Assembly: GCF_009494395.1 (NCBI RefSeq)
Contig: NZ_VZCB01000099.1
Location: forward strand, 61,849-125,848
Length of the DNA: 64,000 nt
Origin: Segatella copri
GTDB taxonomy: Bacteria; Bacteroidota; Bacteroidia; Bacteroidales; Bacteroidaceae
Direction of reading: 5' to 3'
In this document: in pieces, positions 9,114 to 18,011 of the stretch
Layout of the letters: each line of letters starts with the position of its first letter
Numbering within the stretch: position 1 is the stretch's first letter
The notes under the pieces: model-generated
Seen by the model: the letters and a program-made list of their open reading frames with translations, nothing else
The model's database searches: none
Told to the model about the DNA's origin: nothing
Position numbers and translations under genes: made by a program

Positions 9114-12100
9114 TTATGCCTGCATGTTTCTGCCATGGCAGTTCTTGAACTTCTTACCGCTACCGCATGGGCATGGATCGTTAGGACGAGGCATGCGCTC
9201 TGCACGGTATGGAGTGCGGTTTACTTCTGCGTTCTCGCGAGTATCCTGGTTGGCTGCTGCCTCCTGAGCTGCACGCTCTGCATCGATGTCAACCTTGCTC
9301 TCTACGTAGTTCTGCTGGGTGTGCTGCTCTGGTGCTGCCTCCTGAACCTGCTGTTCCTGCTCCATTACTGGAATCTGACCACGCATCAGGATGCTGCTGA
9401 TGCGGTCGTACATGTCGTTGATCATGCCGTCCCAGATCTTGGCACTCTCCAGCTTGAAGATCAACAAAGGATCCTTCTGCTCGTAGCTTGCGTTCTGTAC
9501 AGAGTGACGAAGTTCGTCGAGTTTGCGGAGGTTCTCCTTCCAGTCGTCATCAATCATCTGGAGGACAACGTTCTTCTCGAATTCCTTCACAACGCTCTTA
9601 GCCTCGCTCTCGTAAGCTTCCTTCAGGTTGCATGCAATGTTGTACATGCGCTTGCCGTCTGTGATAGGCACCATGATGCGCTCATACATAGTACCCTGGT
9701 TCTCATAAACCTGCTTGATGATAGGCATAGCTGTAGCCTGAATGCGCTCAGTCTTGCGCTTGAATACTGCCATAGCCTCCTGGAAAGCACGCTCAGCCAG
9801 CTCGTCGCGTCTGCCGTTCTCGTATTCATCCTCTGTGAATGGAATCTCCATAGCAAGAATCTTCAGAAACTCTTCCTTAGCACCGGTGAAGTCGTTGTTG
9901 TTGACGATGTTTAATACGCGGTCCCAGATGATGTTGGCGATATCCATACCGATACGCTCACCCATCAAGGCATGGCGACGCTTCTCGTAGATAACGGTAC
10001 GCTGACGGTTCATCACGTCATCATACTCCAGGAGGTGCTTACGGATACCGAAGTTGTTCTCCTCAACCTTGCGCTGAGCACGCTCGATGCTCTTGCTGAT
10101 CATTGGGCTTTCGATACGCTCACCATCCTCGAAACCGAGACGGTCCATTACCTTGGCGATACGCTCTGAAGCGAACAGACGCATCAGCTTATCCTCCAAT
10201 GATACGTAGAATACGGAAGAACCTGGGTCACCCTGACGACCGGCACGACCACGGAGCTGACGGTCTACACGACGGCTCTCATGACGCTCTGTACCGATGA
10301 TGGCGAGACCACCAGCAGCCTTTACCTCAGGAGTCAGCTTGATATCGGTACCACGACCTGCCATGTTGGTAGCGATGGTTACGGCACCCTTACCATTTAC
10401 TGAGCGACCTGCCTCGGCTACGATCTGAGCCTCCTGCTGGTGCAACTTGGCGTTCAATACATTATGAGGAATGTTGCGCATCTTCAACATCTTGCTCAAC
10501 AACTCTGAAATCTCCACAGATGTGGTACCTACCAATACTGGGCGGCCTGCATTACGTGTCTCCTCGATTTCGTCGATAACGGCACGATACTTCTCGCGGG
10601 CTGTCTTGTATACACGGTCATCCAAGTCCTTACGCAGGATAGGACGGTTGGTAGGAATCTCAACAACATCCAGTTTGTAGATGTCCCAGAACTCACCTGC
10701 CTCTGTGCTTGCTGTACCTGTCATACCGGCGAGCTTGTGATACATACGGAAGTAGTTCTGAAGAGTGATAGTAGCGAAGGTCTGGGTAGCAGCCTCCACC
10801 TTTACATGCTCCTTAGCCTCAACAGCCTGGTGCAAGCCATCGCTCCAACGGCGACCTTCCATGATACGACCTGTCTGCTCGTCAACGATCTTTACCTGAC
10901 CGTCCATGACAACATACTCATCGTCCTTATTGAACATGGTATAAGCCTTCAGCAACTGCTGCAAGGTGTGAACACGCTCGCTCTGTACACCATAGTATGC
11001 CAGATACTCATCCTTCTTGTCGAGGCGAGTCTGGTCATCCAGGTCTGTACGTGCTTCCAATTCACTCAATTGGGATGTGATATCAGGCAAAACGAACAGT
11101 TCCTTGTCGTTAACCTGCTTAGCCAGCCAGTCTGTACCCTTGTCGGTAAGGTCGGCTGAATTCAACTTCTCATCAACAACGAAGTAAAGAGGCTCCACAG
11201 CCTTAGGCATCTCACGGTTGTTGTTGGCCATGTAGAACTCCTCGGTCTTCAACAGACCCGCCTTGATACCTTCCTCAGAGAGGTACTTAATCAATGGCTT
11301 GTTCTTAGGCAATGCCTTGTATGAGCGGTAGAGAGAGAGGAAACCTTCCTCGAGCATCTGCTGGTTCTTGTTCTTTGTTCCCTCTGTAATCTTCTGTTTA
11401 GCCTCGGCGAGCAACTCGGTAGCCTGCTTGCGCTGTACCTCGTAGAGTTTCTCTACCAGTGGCTGATACTGCTCGAACATCTGGTCGTCGCCCTTTGGAA
11501 TAGGGCCGGAGATAATCAATGGAGTACGGGCATCATCAATCAACACGGAGTCAACCTCATCTACGATAGCGTAGTTGTGCTGGCGCTGTACCAAATCGCT
11601 AGGGTTGGTAGCCATGTTGTCACGCAAGTAGTCGAAACCGAACTCGTTGTTGGTACCGAAGGTGATATCAGCCATATATGCCTTGCGACGAGCGTCAGAG
11701 TTAGGACGATGCTTGTCGATGCAATCTACAGAGAGACCGTGGAACATATAGAGAGGGCCCATCCACTCAGAGTCACGCTTAGCCAAGTAGTCGTTCACGG
11801 TAACGACGTGAACACCATTACCTGTCAGGGCATTCAGGAAGATAGGAGTTGTACCTACGAGAGTCTTACCCTCACCGGTAGCCATCTCGGCAATCTTACC
11901 CTGGTGGAGAACGACACCACCGAAGAGCTGAACGTCGTAGTGGATCATTTCCCACTTCATATCGTTGCCACCGGCTGTCCAGTGGTTGTGATAGATAGCC
12001 TTGTCGCCATCGATGGTTACGAAGTCGTTCTTTGGATCAGAAGCCAGCTCGCGGTCGAAGTCAGTAGCAGTAACTACTGTCTCCTCGTTCTCTGCGAAAC

Positions 12101-12458
12101 GGCGGGCGGTATCCTTTACGATAGCGAACACCTGAGGCAATACCTCGTTGAGGGCGATTTCATACTTGTCGAGCGCTTCCTGCTCCAACTTGTCTATCTG
12201 ATTGAAGATACCTTCACGCTCATCGATAGGGGTATCCTCAATCTTAGCTTTGAGTTCGGCAATTTTAGCCTTCTCTTCCTTAGCGTACTCTTGTACGTAC
12301 TTCTGGATTTCTTTTGTTTTTGCACGGAGTTCGTCATTGCTCAAGGCATTCATCTTAGGATATTCTGCCTTGACTTTCTCTACGATTGGCTGGATCAACT
12401 TCATATCGCGAGTTGACTTGTTGCCAAACAATGACTGAAGAATTTTGTTAAAGTTCAT
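9114..12458 (-). CDS. secA: Preprotein translocase ATPase SecA
   Basis: A 1114-residue SecA, the motor that drives unfolded preproteins through SecYEG. Walker A ([12 protein letters not shown]) is at about residues 192-203 and the DEAD-box equivalent [20 protein letters not shown] follows. The helicase motif [10 protein letters not shown] and [14 protein letters not shown] are clear. The C-terminus ends in the zinc-binding SEC-C motif [14 protein letters not shown]. The protein is about 200 residues longer than the E. coli form because of a helical insert near 55-105 and others, which is normal in Bacteroidetes. It is a single-gene unit with its own promoter (12597-12627) and 3' hairpins. Confidence 0.98.
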   Translation of the reverse strand: MNFNKILQSLFGNKSTRDMKLIQPIVEKVKAEYPKMNALSNDELRAKTKEIQKYVQEYAKEEKAKIAELKAKIEDTPIDEREGIFNQIDKLEQEALDKYEIALNEVLPQVFAIVKDTARRFAENEETVVTATDFDRELASDPKNDFVTIDGDKAIYHNHWTAGGNDMKWEMIHYDVQLFGGVVLHQGKIAEMATGEGKTLVGTTPIFLNALTGNGVHVVTVNDYLAKRDSEWMGPLYMFHGLSVDCIDKHRPNSDARRKAYMADITFGTNNEFGFDYLRDNMATNPSDLVQRQHNYAIVDEVDSVLIDDARTPLIISGPIPKGDDQMFEQYQPLVEKLYEVQRKQATELLAEAKQKITEGTKNKNQQMLEEGFLSLYRSYKALPKNKPLIKYLSEEGIKAGLLKTEEFYMANNNREMPKAVEPLYFVVDEKLNSADLTDKGTDWLAKQVNDKELFVLPDITSQLSELEARTDLDDQTRLDKKDEYLAYYGVQSERVHTLQQLLKAYTMFNKDDEYVVMDGQVKIVDEQTGRIMEGRRWSDGLHQAVEAKEHVKVEAATQTFATITLQNYFRMYHKLAGMTGTASTEAGEFWDIYKLDVVEIPTNRPILRKDLDDRVYKTAREKYRAVIDEIEETRNAGRPVLVGTTSVEISELLSKMLKMRNIPHNVLNAKLHQQEAQIVAEAGRSVNGKGAVTIATNMAGRGTDIKLTPEVKAAGGLAIIGTERHESRRVDRQLRGRAGRQGDPGSSVFYVSLEDKLMRLFASERIAKVMDRLGFEDGERIESPMISKSIERAQRKVEENNFGIRKHLLEYDDVMNRQRTVIYEKRRHALMGERIGMDIANIIWDRVLNIVNNNDFTGAKEEFLKILAMEIPFTEDEYENGRRDELAERAFQEAMAVFKRKTERIQATAMPIIKQVYENQGTMYERIMVPITDGKRMYNIACNLKEAYESEAKSVVKEFEKNVVLQMIDDDWKENLRKLDELRHSVQNASYEQKDPLLIFKLESAKIWDGMINDMYDRISSILMRGQIPVMEQEQQVQEAAPEQHTQQNYVESKVDIDAERAAQEAAANQDTRENAEVNRTPYRAERMPRPNDPCPCGSGKKFKNCHGRNMQA

Positions 12459-12596
12459 TGTATATTTATTTTTTATTATTATTCGATGTATGATATATGA
12501 ATAGGAGAAGTTAAGGAGTTAAAGGAGTTCTGGCAAATGTGCTCTGTCAGTCCTTTTTCCTCTTCTGCTTTTTCCTGTTCTTTGTTTACTAGCTTG

Positions 12597-12627
12597 CAAA
12601 AATACAAAAAATATCTGTAAATCTGCA
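12597..12627 (-). promoter_or_regulatory. Predicted Bacteroidetes-type promoter of secA
   Basis: On the minus strand a TTG at 12627-12625 is separated by 20 bases from TATTTTTG at 12604-12597, matching the -33/-7 arrangement TTG-N19-21-TAnnTTTG. This predicts a leader of roughly 130 bases. Confidence 0.65.
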
Positions 12628-12694
12628 ATATTTTTCCGATTATTGCCCTTTCTGGCAGCATTTCTTGCTTGTTTTGCTGTCAGAAAGCAAATAA

Positions 12695-13054
12695 TCAGCA
12701 GTTTGGCCCTCGAATAACGATGCTCCCGTATGGTGCCATATACTTATGTGCAATAACGGGATAAAAATAAATATGTGAATGTGAATCTGTCAGAATGTCA
12801 GTATTTGCCGCTATACTGATAGCCGGCTGATGGTAGTGATATTCTGTGCTGCTTTCATCCTCGGAAGCCTGCTTGATGGCTTTCAGGACATAGAGGATGT
12901 CCTCCTCCAATGCCTTCGCCTCCGGTTGCTGGATGAATTCATCGTAGGATATATCCGTAAGCGCAAACTTCAGCGCCTGCTGATAAGTCTGCGCCTCCAT
13001 GCCAGTTGCCGCAAGGACAACCAAAAGGGCTGTGATATATCTGTTTACCATCAT
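12695..13054 (-). CDS. Small secreted protein of unknown function
   Basis: A 119-residue protein with a signal peptide (LVVLAATGMEAQ, cleavage near residue 22). The middle is acidic and helical (EFIQQPEAKALEEDILYVLKAI); the C-terminus is rich in His, Tyr and Ser and ends RGPNC. No family recognised. Its ATG overlaps the stop of the DUF4105 gene in an ATGA arrangement (13051-13054), so translation is probably coupled and the two products may work together in the envelope. Confidence 0.6.
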   Translation of the reverse strand: MMVNRYITALLVVLAATGMEAQTYQQALKFALTDISYDEFIQQPEAKALEEDILYVLKAIKQASEDESSTEYHYHQPAISIAANTDILTDSHSHIYFYPVIAHKYMAPYGSIVIRGPNC

Positions 13055-14439
13055 TTTGTTGTTTCTTGTTTTCTTTTGTTTCTATAAAATTTCTTGTGTA
13101 CGTATTTGTGCAATCCGTAGCTGTTAAGTTCTAGCATGGTTGACTTGATACCGTTTCTAATCAGCAAAGTGCATGCCAAAATGCTCATGCCCTCTGCATA
13201 GGTCTGCCAGATTTGCAGGAACAGCGACAGCAGAAGCAGCCAGCCATAAAGCTCGAAATACCAATACTGCTTGCCCATTCTCATCTTTTTCGTTACTTTC
13301 CATACGAAGATGAGGTTCAATGGGTTGAGGATGAGTATCTGGAAATTAAGCTGTACTGTAGGGTGCTGGGAAAATACCATCGCCAGGAGGATAAGACCCG
13401 GTAATCCGGTGAGTACCAGTAGGGTGGTGTCTAGCCACCATAGATTCTTCTTGCGATAAATCTCCAGAATAGTAAGAACAGCTATGACAAGTGCAAAGCC
13501 TATTGCGACTTCTTGTGGGGTGATTCCACTAGCTTGCTCTACATTCTCCTGACTGACTGGTGGTATTACATAGGATGTACTGTCTACCAAGGTGATGAAG
13601 CCGTTTGATGTGACTGGACTGACACCGTCTTCTACAGAAGATTCGTTGACGAAATCTTTTCTTCCCTCCGTTGCAAAATCCTTGCTTAGGTTATCAGGCA
13701 GGAATTCCCAGTTTCTTCTCTCTAAATCAGAGTCTGCGTATACACCTAAAAGAAGGTCGTTTCCAAATCTCGCCCAATGGTCTTGCTCATTGAGCTTATG
13801 TATCTCTTCTCTGTATGAAGTACGGACATTGTTGTCTTTGAAGTTGGTATTGCTGTAGCCTATGTTGGTGAGTATCATCTCTCGGGCACGGGTAGAACAG
13901 TTGTCATAGAAGAAATTGTATCTGTATGTGCGGTTCTCCGGCTTGGCATTTTCTTCAATGGCACGCAGAATCTTCAGCTTCTCCTGTCTTGAGAGCTGGA
14001 GACGTTGTTGTCTTACCCATCTGCCTTCTGCTGAATATTCCGCAATGAAGTCGCTCATTGGGAATATGCCAATCTGGTAGTCGGCAAGTCCGAAGACAAA
14101 TCGTAGCTCGAAGAAAGGCTGTTTGAAACTGAACATACCCCAGTTGACGGCAACATCGCTGTCATGAACCTTATCTTGGATGCGCAAAGCGGTATGTCCA
14201 TAGTACGACCACACTTCCTGACCAGGGCCACAAGTAAGAAGTGATATATCTACTGAGTCGAGCCAATTTGTGGCGTTTTCAAAGGCACGACTGTTCTGCA
14301 CAGAAATGTCAGATGCGTAATTGCCTGAAAAATCCTGTGCAATCATCTTAGAAGTTAAATTGGTTAAAATAACGGCTAAAATGACTCCGAAAATATGCTT
14401 AAAACGTTTCACGATGCAAAAATACCTTATTATTTTCAA
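13051..14439 (-). CDS. DUF4105 (Lnb N-terminal periplasmic domain) membrane protein
   Basis: A 462-residue envelope protein. After an N-terminal hydrophobic segment comes a periplasmic domain with the DUF4105 hallmarks VWSYYGHTALRI, VNWGMFSFKQPFF, FVFGLADYQIG and YNFFYDNCSTRAREMI; the Cys-His pair suggests a papain-like thiol hydrolase or acyltransferase fold. The C-terminal third (about 310-440) has four hydrophobic helices. A perfect -7 box TATTTTTG at 14424-14417 lies inside the first codons, so the true start may be the GTG at 14410, giving a protein about 10 residues shorter with a better leader (KRFKHIFGVILAVIL). It is divergent from the outer membrane protein gene at 14513. Confidence 0.75.
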   Translation of the reverse strand: MKIIRYFCIVKRFKHIFGVILAVILTNLTSKMIAQDFSGNYASDISVQNSRAFENATNWLDSVDISLLTCGPGQEVWSYYGHTALRIQDKVHDSDVAVNWGMFSFKQPFFELRFVFGLADYQIGIFPMSDFIAEYSAEGRWVRQQRLQLSRQEKLKILRAIEENAKPENRTYRYNFFYDNCSTRAREMILTNIGYSNTNFKDNNVRTSYREEIHKLNEQDHWARFGNDLLLGVYADSDLERRNWEFLPDNLSKDFATEGRKDFVNESSVEDGVSPVTSNGFITLVDSTSYVIPPVSQENVEQASGITPQEVAIGFALVIAVLTILEIYRKKNLWWLDTTLLVLTGLPGLILLAMVFSQHPTVQLNFQILILNPLNLIFVWKVTKKMRMGKQYWYFELYGWLLLLSLFLQIWQTYAEGMSILACTLLIRNGIKSTMLELNSYGLHKYVHKKFYRNKRKQETTK

Positions 14440-14469
14440 TTATCCTTCTTTTTTCTAGATTTTTTTTAA

Positions 14470-14477
14470 TACTTTTG
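14470..14477 (+). promoter_or_regulatory. -7 box for the outer membrane protein operon
   Basis: TACTTTTG, 36 bases before the ATG at 14513. No convincing -33 TTG is seen at the usual spacing. Confidence 0.45.
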
Positions 14478-14512
14478 CACTCTGAATATAAATTTGACGG
14501 TTTTATATATAA

Positions 14513-15808
14513 ATGAGAAAGATTTTTATGGCAGTCCTCATGTTGGGGGCGACTCTTTTAGCAAATGCCCAGAGTGGTACCAATTCTCCATACAGCCAGT
14601 ATGGTTTAGGCGTGTTGTCTGACCAGACTTCCGGCTTCAATCGTGGTATGAATGGTGTGGGCCTTGGTTTTCATGAGCATAATCAGGTGAATTATCTGAA
14701 CCCTGCTTCCTATGCATCTCTCGATTCCATGACCTTCATCTTTGATGCAGGTATCTCTGGTCAGATTACTAACTTTGAGGAGAACGGAGTGAAGAAGAAT
14801 GCCAATAATTCCAATTTCGAGTATGTGGTAGCCGGCTTCCGCCTTTTCCGTCATCTCGGAATGAGTTTCGGTGTGGTTCCTTTCACTAATATTGGATATG
14901 ATTATTCTTCTTCTGATTGGGTAAATGCATCTGATAAGGATGTCTATTATACCAATACCTTCCATGGTGAGGGTGGTTTGCATCAGGCTTATGTCGGTGC
15001 TGGTTGGGAACCAATCAAGGGACTCTCAGTGGGTGCCAATATTTCCTATCTTTGGGGTGATTATACCAAATATATCACCAATAGCTACAGCAATGCATAT
15101 TATAAGACTTTGACCAGAACTTATAATTCGAAGATAAACAGCTACCGACTGGATTTTGGAGCTCAGTATACCCAGCAGGTGACCAAGAAGGATTGGGTAA
15201 CTGTTGGTGCAACCTTTACTCCAGGACATAATCTGGGAGGCTCTGCCGATATGAACATTATCTCTAGTAATGCTCAGACCAACACTTCGGATACCATTCC
15301 GTTCTCTATAGGCAACGCTCATAGTCTGCCAACCATGTATGGTGTCGGTTTGATGTGGAATCATAGCAACCAGTGGAAGGTAGGTCTTGATTATACGCTT
15401 CAGAAGTGGGGTGCAGAAGGCTATCCTACTTTCGAAATGAAGAACAATGAAGCTACTTATAGCCTGAAAGACGGTTTTTACAAAGACAGAAGCAAGTTTA
15501 ACTTCGGTGCTCAGTATTGTTACAATGAGCGTGACCGTGCTTTCCTGAAGCGTGTTCAGTATCGCTTGGGAGCCAGCTATGCTACTCCTTATTATAAGAT
15601 GAATGGGGTAGATGGTCCAAAGGAAATATCAGTGAGTGCCGGTTTCGGCATTCCTATCATGAACAGCTATAACAGCCGTTCTCTCCTGAACATCAGTGGT
15701 CAGTGGGTCAAGAACTCTGCTGATGGTTTGATTAAGGAGAATGTTTTTCGAATCAATATCGGTCTGACATTCAATGAAGGCTGGTTTAAGAAGTGGAAGA
15801 TGCAGTAA
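14513..15808 (+). CDS. Outer membrane beta-barrel protein (FadL/porin-like)
   Basis: A 431-residue protein with a signal peptide (residues 1-19, ending LANAQ). The mature protein begins SGTNSPYSQYGLGVLSDQTSGFNRGMNGVGLG, an opening typical of Bacteroidetes FadL-like outer membrane proteins, and continues as alternating amphipathic strands with aromatic girdles (SVGANISYLWGDYT, WKVGLDYTLQKWG). It ends in a strand followed by FKKWKMQ. It is first in a cluster with lptC and the CorC-like gene, a conserved envelope-biogenesis neighbourhood. Transported molecule unknown. Confidence 0.75.
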   Translation: MRKIFMAVLMLGATLLANAQSGTNSPYSQYGLGVLSDQTSGFNRGMNGVGLGFHEHNQVNYLNPASYASLDSMTFIFDAGISGQITNFEENGVKKNANNSNFEYVVAGFRLFRHLGMSFGVVPFTNIGYDYSSSDWVNASDKDVYYTNTFHGEGGLHQAYVGAGWEPIKGLSVGANISYLWGDYTKYITNSYSNAYYKTLTRTYNSKINSYRLDFGAQYTQQVTKKDWVTVGATFTPGHNLGGSADMNIISSNAQTNTSDTIPFSIGNAHSLPTMYGVGLMWNHSNQWKVGLDYTLQKWGAEGYPTFEMKNNEATYSLKDGFYKDRSKFNFGAQYCYNERDRAFLKRVQYRLGASYATPYYKMNGVDGPKEISVSAGFGIPIMNSYNSRSLLNISGQWVKNSADGLIKENVFRINIGLTFNEGWFKKWKMQ

Positions 15809-15870
15809 TTCTTTGCTGCATCTCTTCTGCGTTCATATAGATAATACATATCTCGCACGTATATATAATA

Positions 15871-16530
15871 ATGTATAAGCTAAGAAACTCTTTTCTGATA
15901 GGAATATTGATGTCCATGATTCTGGCAGGTTGTCAGGAGCAGGTGGAGCATACGGCAGCTGCTATCCATGCCAAGGATTCGGTTGCCATGATGACGTCGT
16001 ATGGTGTCAATACCCTTATCAGTGATTCCGGAGTGATCAAATATCGTATTGTGACAGAGCGATGGGAAGTAAATACCAATCGCAATCCTTCCCGTTGGAT
16101 TTTCAACAAGGGACTTCTGCTCGAACAGTTTGACGAGAAGTTTCATATCAATAGCTATATCCAGTGTGATACAGCCTATTATTTTGATCAGCAGCGTGTT
16201 TGGAAATTATATGGTCGAGTGAGAATTCTGACCAAGGATGGCTTGCGCTTCAGCAGCGAACAGCTTACCTGGGACGAGAACAGACACGAGATTTCCAGCA
16301 ATGTATTCAGTAAGTTAATCACACCGGAGCGTACCCTTCAGGGTACCCATTTCTGGAGTGATGAGAAGATGACTCGCTATTTTGTCAGCAATTCTAAAGG
16401 TAGTTTTGAAAAGGGTGACTTTGGCGGAAATGATTCTGGAGCTACTCCTGCTCCAGGTGATTCTACGGCTGCACCTATCCGCCAGCAGGCTACACCTGTT
16501 AGGGCAACGACTATCCCTATCATGCATTAA
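15871..16530 (+). CDS. lptC: LPS export protein LptC
   Basis: A 219-residue lipoprotein (lipobox MILAGC, Cys21) with one LptC-type beta-jellyroll: SDSGVIKYRIVTERWEVN, then FDEKFHINSYIQCDTAYYFDQQRVWKLYGRV and TLQGTHFWSDEKMTRYFVSNSKGSF. LptC passes lipopolysaccharide from the LptBFG ABC transporter to the LptA bridge. The last 35 residues are Pro/Ala/Thr-rich and low in complexity. It sits 62 bases after the outer membrane protein gene and 12 bases before the next gene. Confidence 0.85.
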   Translation: MYKLRNSFLIGILMSMILAGCQEQVEHTAAAIHAKDSVAMMTSYGVNTLISDSGVIKYRIVTERWEVNTNRNPSRWIFNKGLLLEQFDEKFHINSYIQCDTAYYFDQQRVWKLYGRVRILTKDGLRFSSEQLTWDENRHEISSNVFSKLITPERTLQGTHFWSDEKMTRYFVSNSKGSFEKGDFGGNDSGATPAPGDSTAAPIRQQATPVRATTIPIMH

Positions 16531-16542
16531 ATTATAGAATAA

Positions 16543-17811
16543 ATGGAACAGGTTGATTTAAGTCTTATCGTTGGTATAATCATTACGATGGTTTTCTCTG
16601 CTTTCTTCAGCGGTATGGAGATTGCCTTTGTTTCCTCCAACCGTATGTTGGCGGAAATGGATAAGGAGAAAAACGGTCTTACGCAACGTTTGATTTCTTT
16701 ATTTTATAACCATCCTAACGGCTTCGTCAGCACGATGCTGGTGGGCAATAATATTGCCCTCGTCGTGTATGGTATTCTGATAGCCAGACTGTTTGATAAT
16801 ACAATCTTCAGCGGGATGGATGCGGCTTTTACGGTGCCGGCTGATACCATTCTTTCTACCTTGATTGTCTTGTTTACTGGCGAGTTCTTGCCCAAGACTC
16901 TTTTCAAGGCCAATCCTAACCGCCTGCTTGCCATCTTCAGTCCCATAGCCTATCTATGCTATGTGGTTTTGTGGCCGATAAGCAAGTTCAGTACCTTCTT
17001 GAGTAAGGTTCTGCTTCGCCTGGTGGGCATGAAGATGGATACTGAATCGGGAGATGAGGGCTTTTCCAAGGTGGATCTTGACTATTTGGTTCAGTCGAGC
17101 ATTGATAATGCTACCAATGAAGATGAAATTAATGATGAAGTCAAGATCTTTCAGAATGCGCTCGACTTCAGCGATACCAAAGTACGTGACTGTATGGTTC
17201 CACGTACAGAAATCCAGGCAGTAGAGAAGAATACTTCTTTGGAGGAATTGCGTCAGAAATTCATAGAAAGCGGTAACTCGAAAATCATTGTATATGAGGA
17301 GGATATAGATCATATTATCGGCTATATCCATAGTTCGGAACTCTTCCATAATCCTGTGAAATGGCAGGATCATGTGCGCACTTTGCCTTTTGTTCCTGAA
17401 ACGATGCAGGCGCAGAAGCTGATGCAGACTTTTCTTCAGCAGAAGAAGTCGCTCGGTGTGGTAGTAGATGAGTTCGGTGGTACCAGCGGTCTGGTGAGTC
17501 TGGAGGATATCGTAGAGGAAATCTTTGGCGATATTGAGGATGAGCATGATGCAGAAAAGTATGTTGCCAAGCAGACGAATGATGGGGATTACCTGTTGTC
17601 AGCTCGACTGGAAATTGATAAGGTGAACGAGAAGTTTGATCTCGATTTGCCTGAGAGCGATGACTATATGACCGTGGGTGGCTTGATACTTCATGAGTAT
17701 CAGAGTTTTCCTAAGTTGAATGAAGTCATTAAGTTCAATCACTTTGAGTTTAAGATTATCAAGTCTACTTCTCGTAAAATAGAGTTGGTTAAACTTCATA
17801 TTTTAGGTTAA
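16543..17811 (+). CDS. CorC/HlyC-family CNNM-CBS membrane protein
   Basis: A 422-residue protein with the CNNM membrane domain (residues 1-180; about three or four helices, motif FSGMEIAFVSSN), a pair of CBS domains (MVPRTEIQAVE at about 215 and a second around 280-340 with VVDEFGGTSGLVSLEDIVEEIFGDI) and a C-terminal CorC_HlyC transporter-associated domain (about 350-420). Proteins of this family take part in Mg2+/Co2+ transport or efflux; older annotations call them hemolysins. The stop codon overlaps the first base pairs of the terminator. Confidence 0.88.
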   Translation: MEQVDLSLIVGIIITMVFSAFFSGMEIAFVSSNRMLAEMDKEKNGLTQRLISLFYNHPNGFVSTMLVGNNIALVVYGILIARLFDNTIFSGMDAAFTVPADTILSTLIVLFTGEFLPKTLFKANPNRLLAIFSPIAYLCYVVLWPISKFSTFLSKVLLRLVGMKMDTESGDEGFSKVDLDYLVQSSIDNATNEDEINDEVKIFQNALDFSDTKVRDCMVPRTEIQAVEKNTSLEELRQKFIESGNSKIIVYEEDIDHIIGYIHSSELFHNPVKWQDHVRTLPFVPETMQAQKLMQTFLQQKKSLGVVVDEFGGTSGLVSLEDIVEEIFGDIEDEHDAEKYVAKQTNDGDYLLSARLEIDKVNEKFDLDLPESDDYMTVGGLILHEYQSFPKLNEVIKFNHFEFKIIKSTSRKIELVKLHILG

Positions 17812-17838
17812 AACTGAGCTTCGGCTCAGTTTTTTTTA
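17810..17838 (+). terminator. Intrinsic terminator of the lptC-CorC operon
   Basis: Ten-bp stem AAAACTGAGC (17810-17819 with 17824-17833) closed by a TTCG tetraloop and followed by a run of T. Confidence 0.9.
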
Positions 17839-18011
17839 TGTTTTTCGTTATCAGTTTTAAAAAAGCTAATGAAAAATTCCCTTTTCTCGTTTATTTTTTG
17901 TAATTTTGCAGACAATTGGCTAGTTTTAAGGATTTGAGAATCCTCATCATTCTTATGGCGATGCTCACTTAATAATAAGAAAATAAAAATAAAATAAAAA
18001 TTAAAAACGTA

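Noticed and set aside
9102..9914. A 270-codon plus-strand frame rich in Leu and Cys
   Set aside because: Antisense to the secA C-terminus; no domain.
12479..12661. A 60-codon minus-strand frame upstream of secA
   Set aside because: It overlaps the predicted secA promoter and leader and has no family features.
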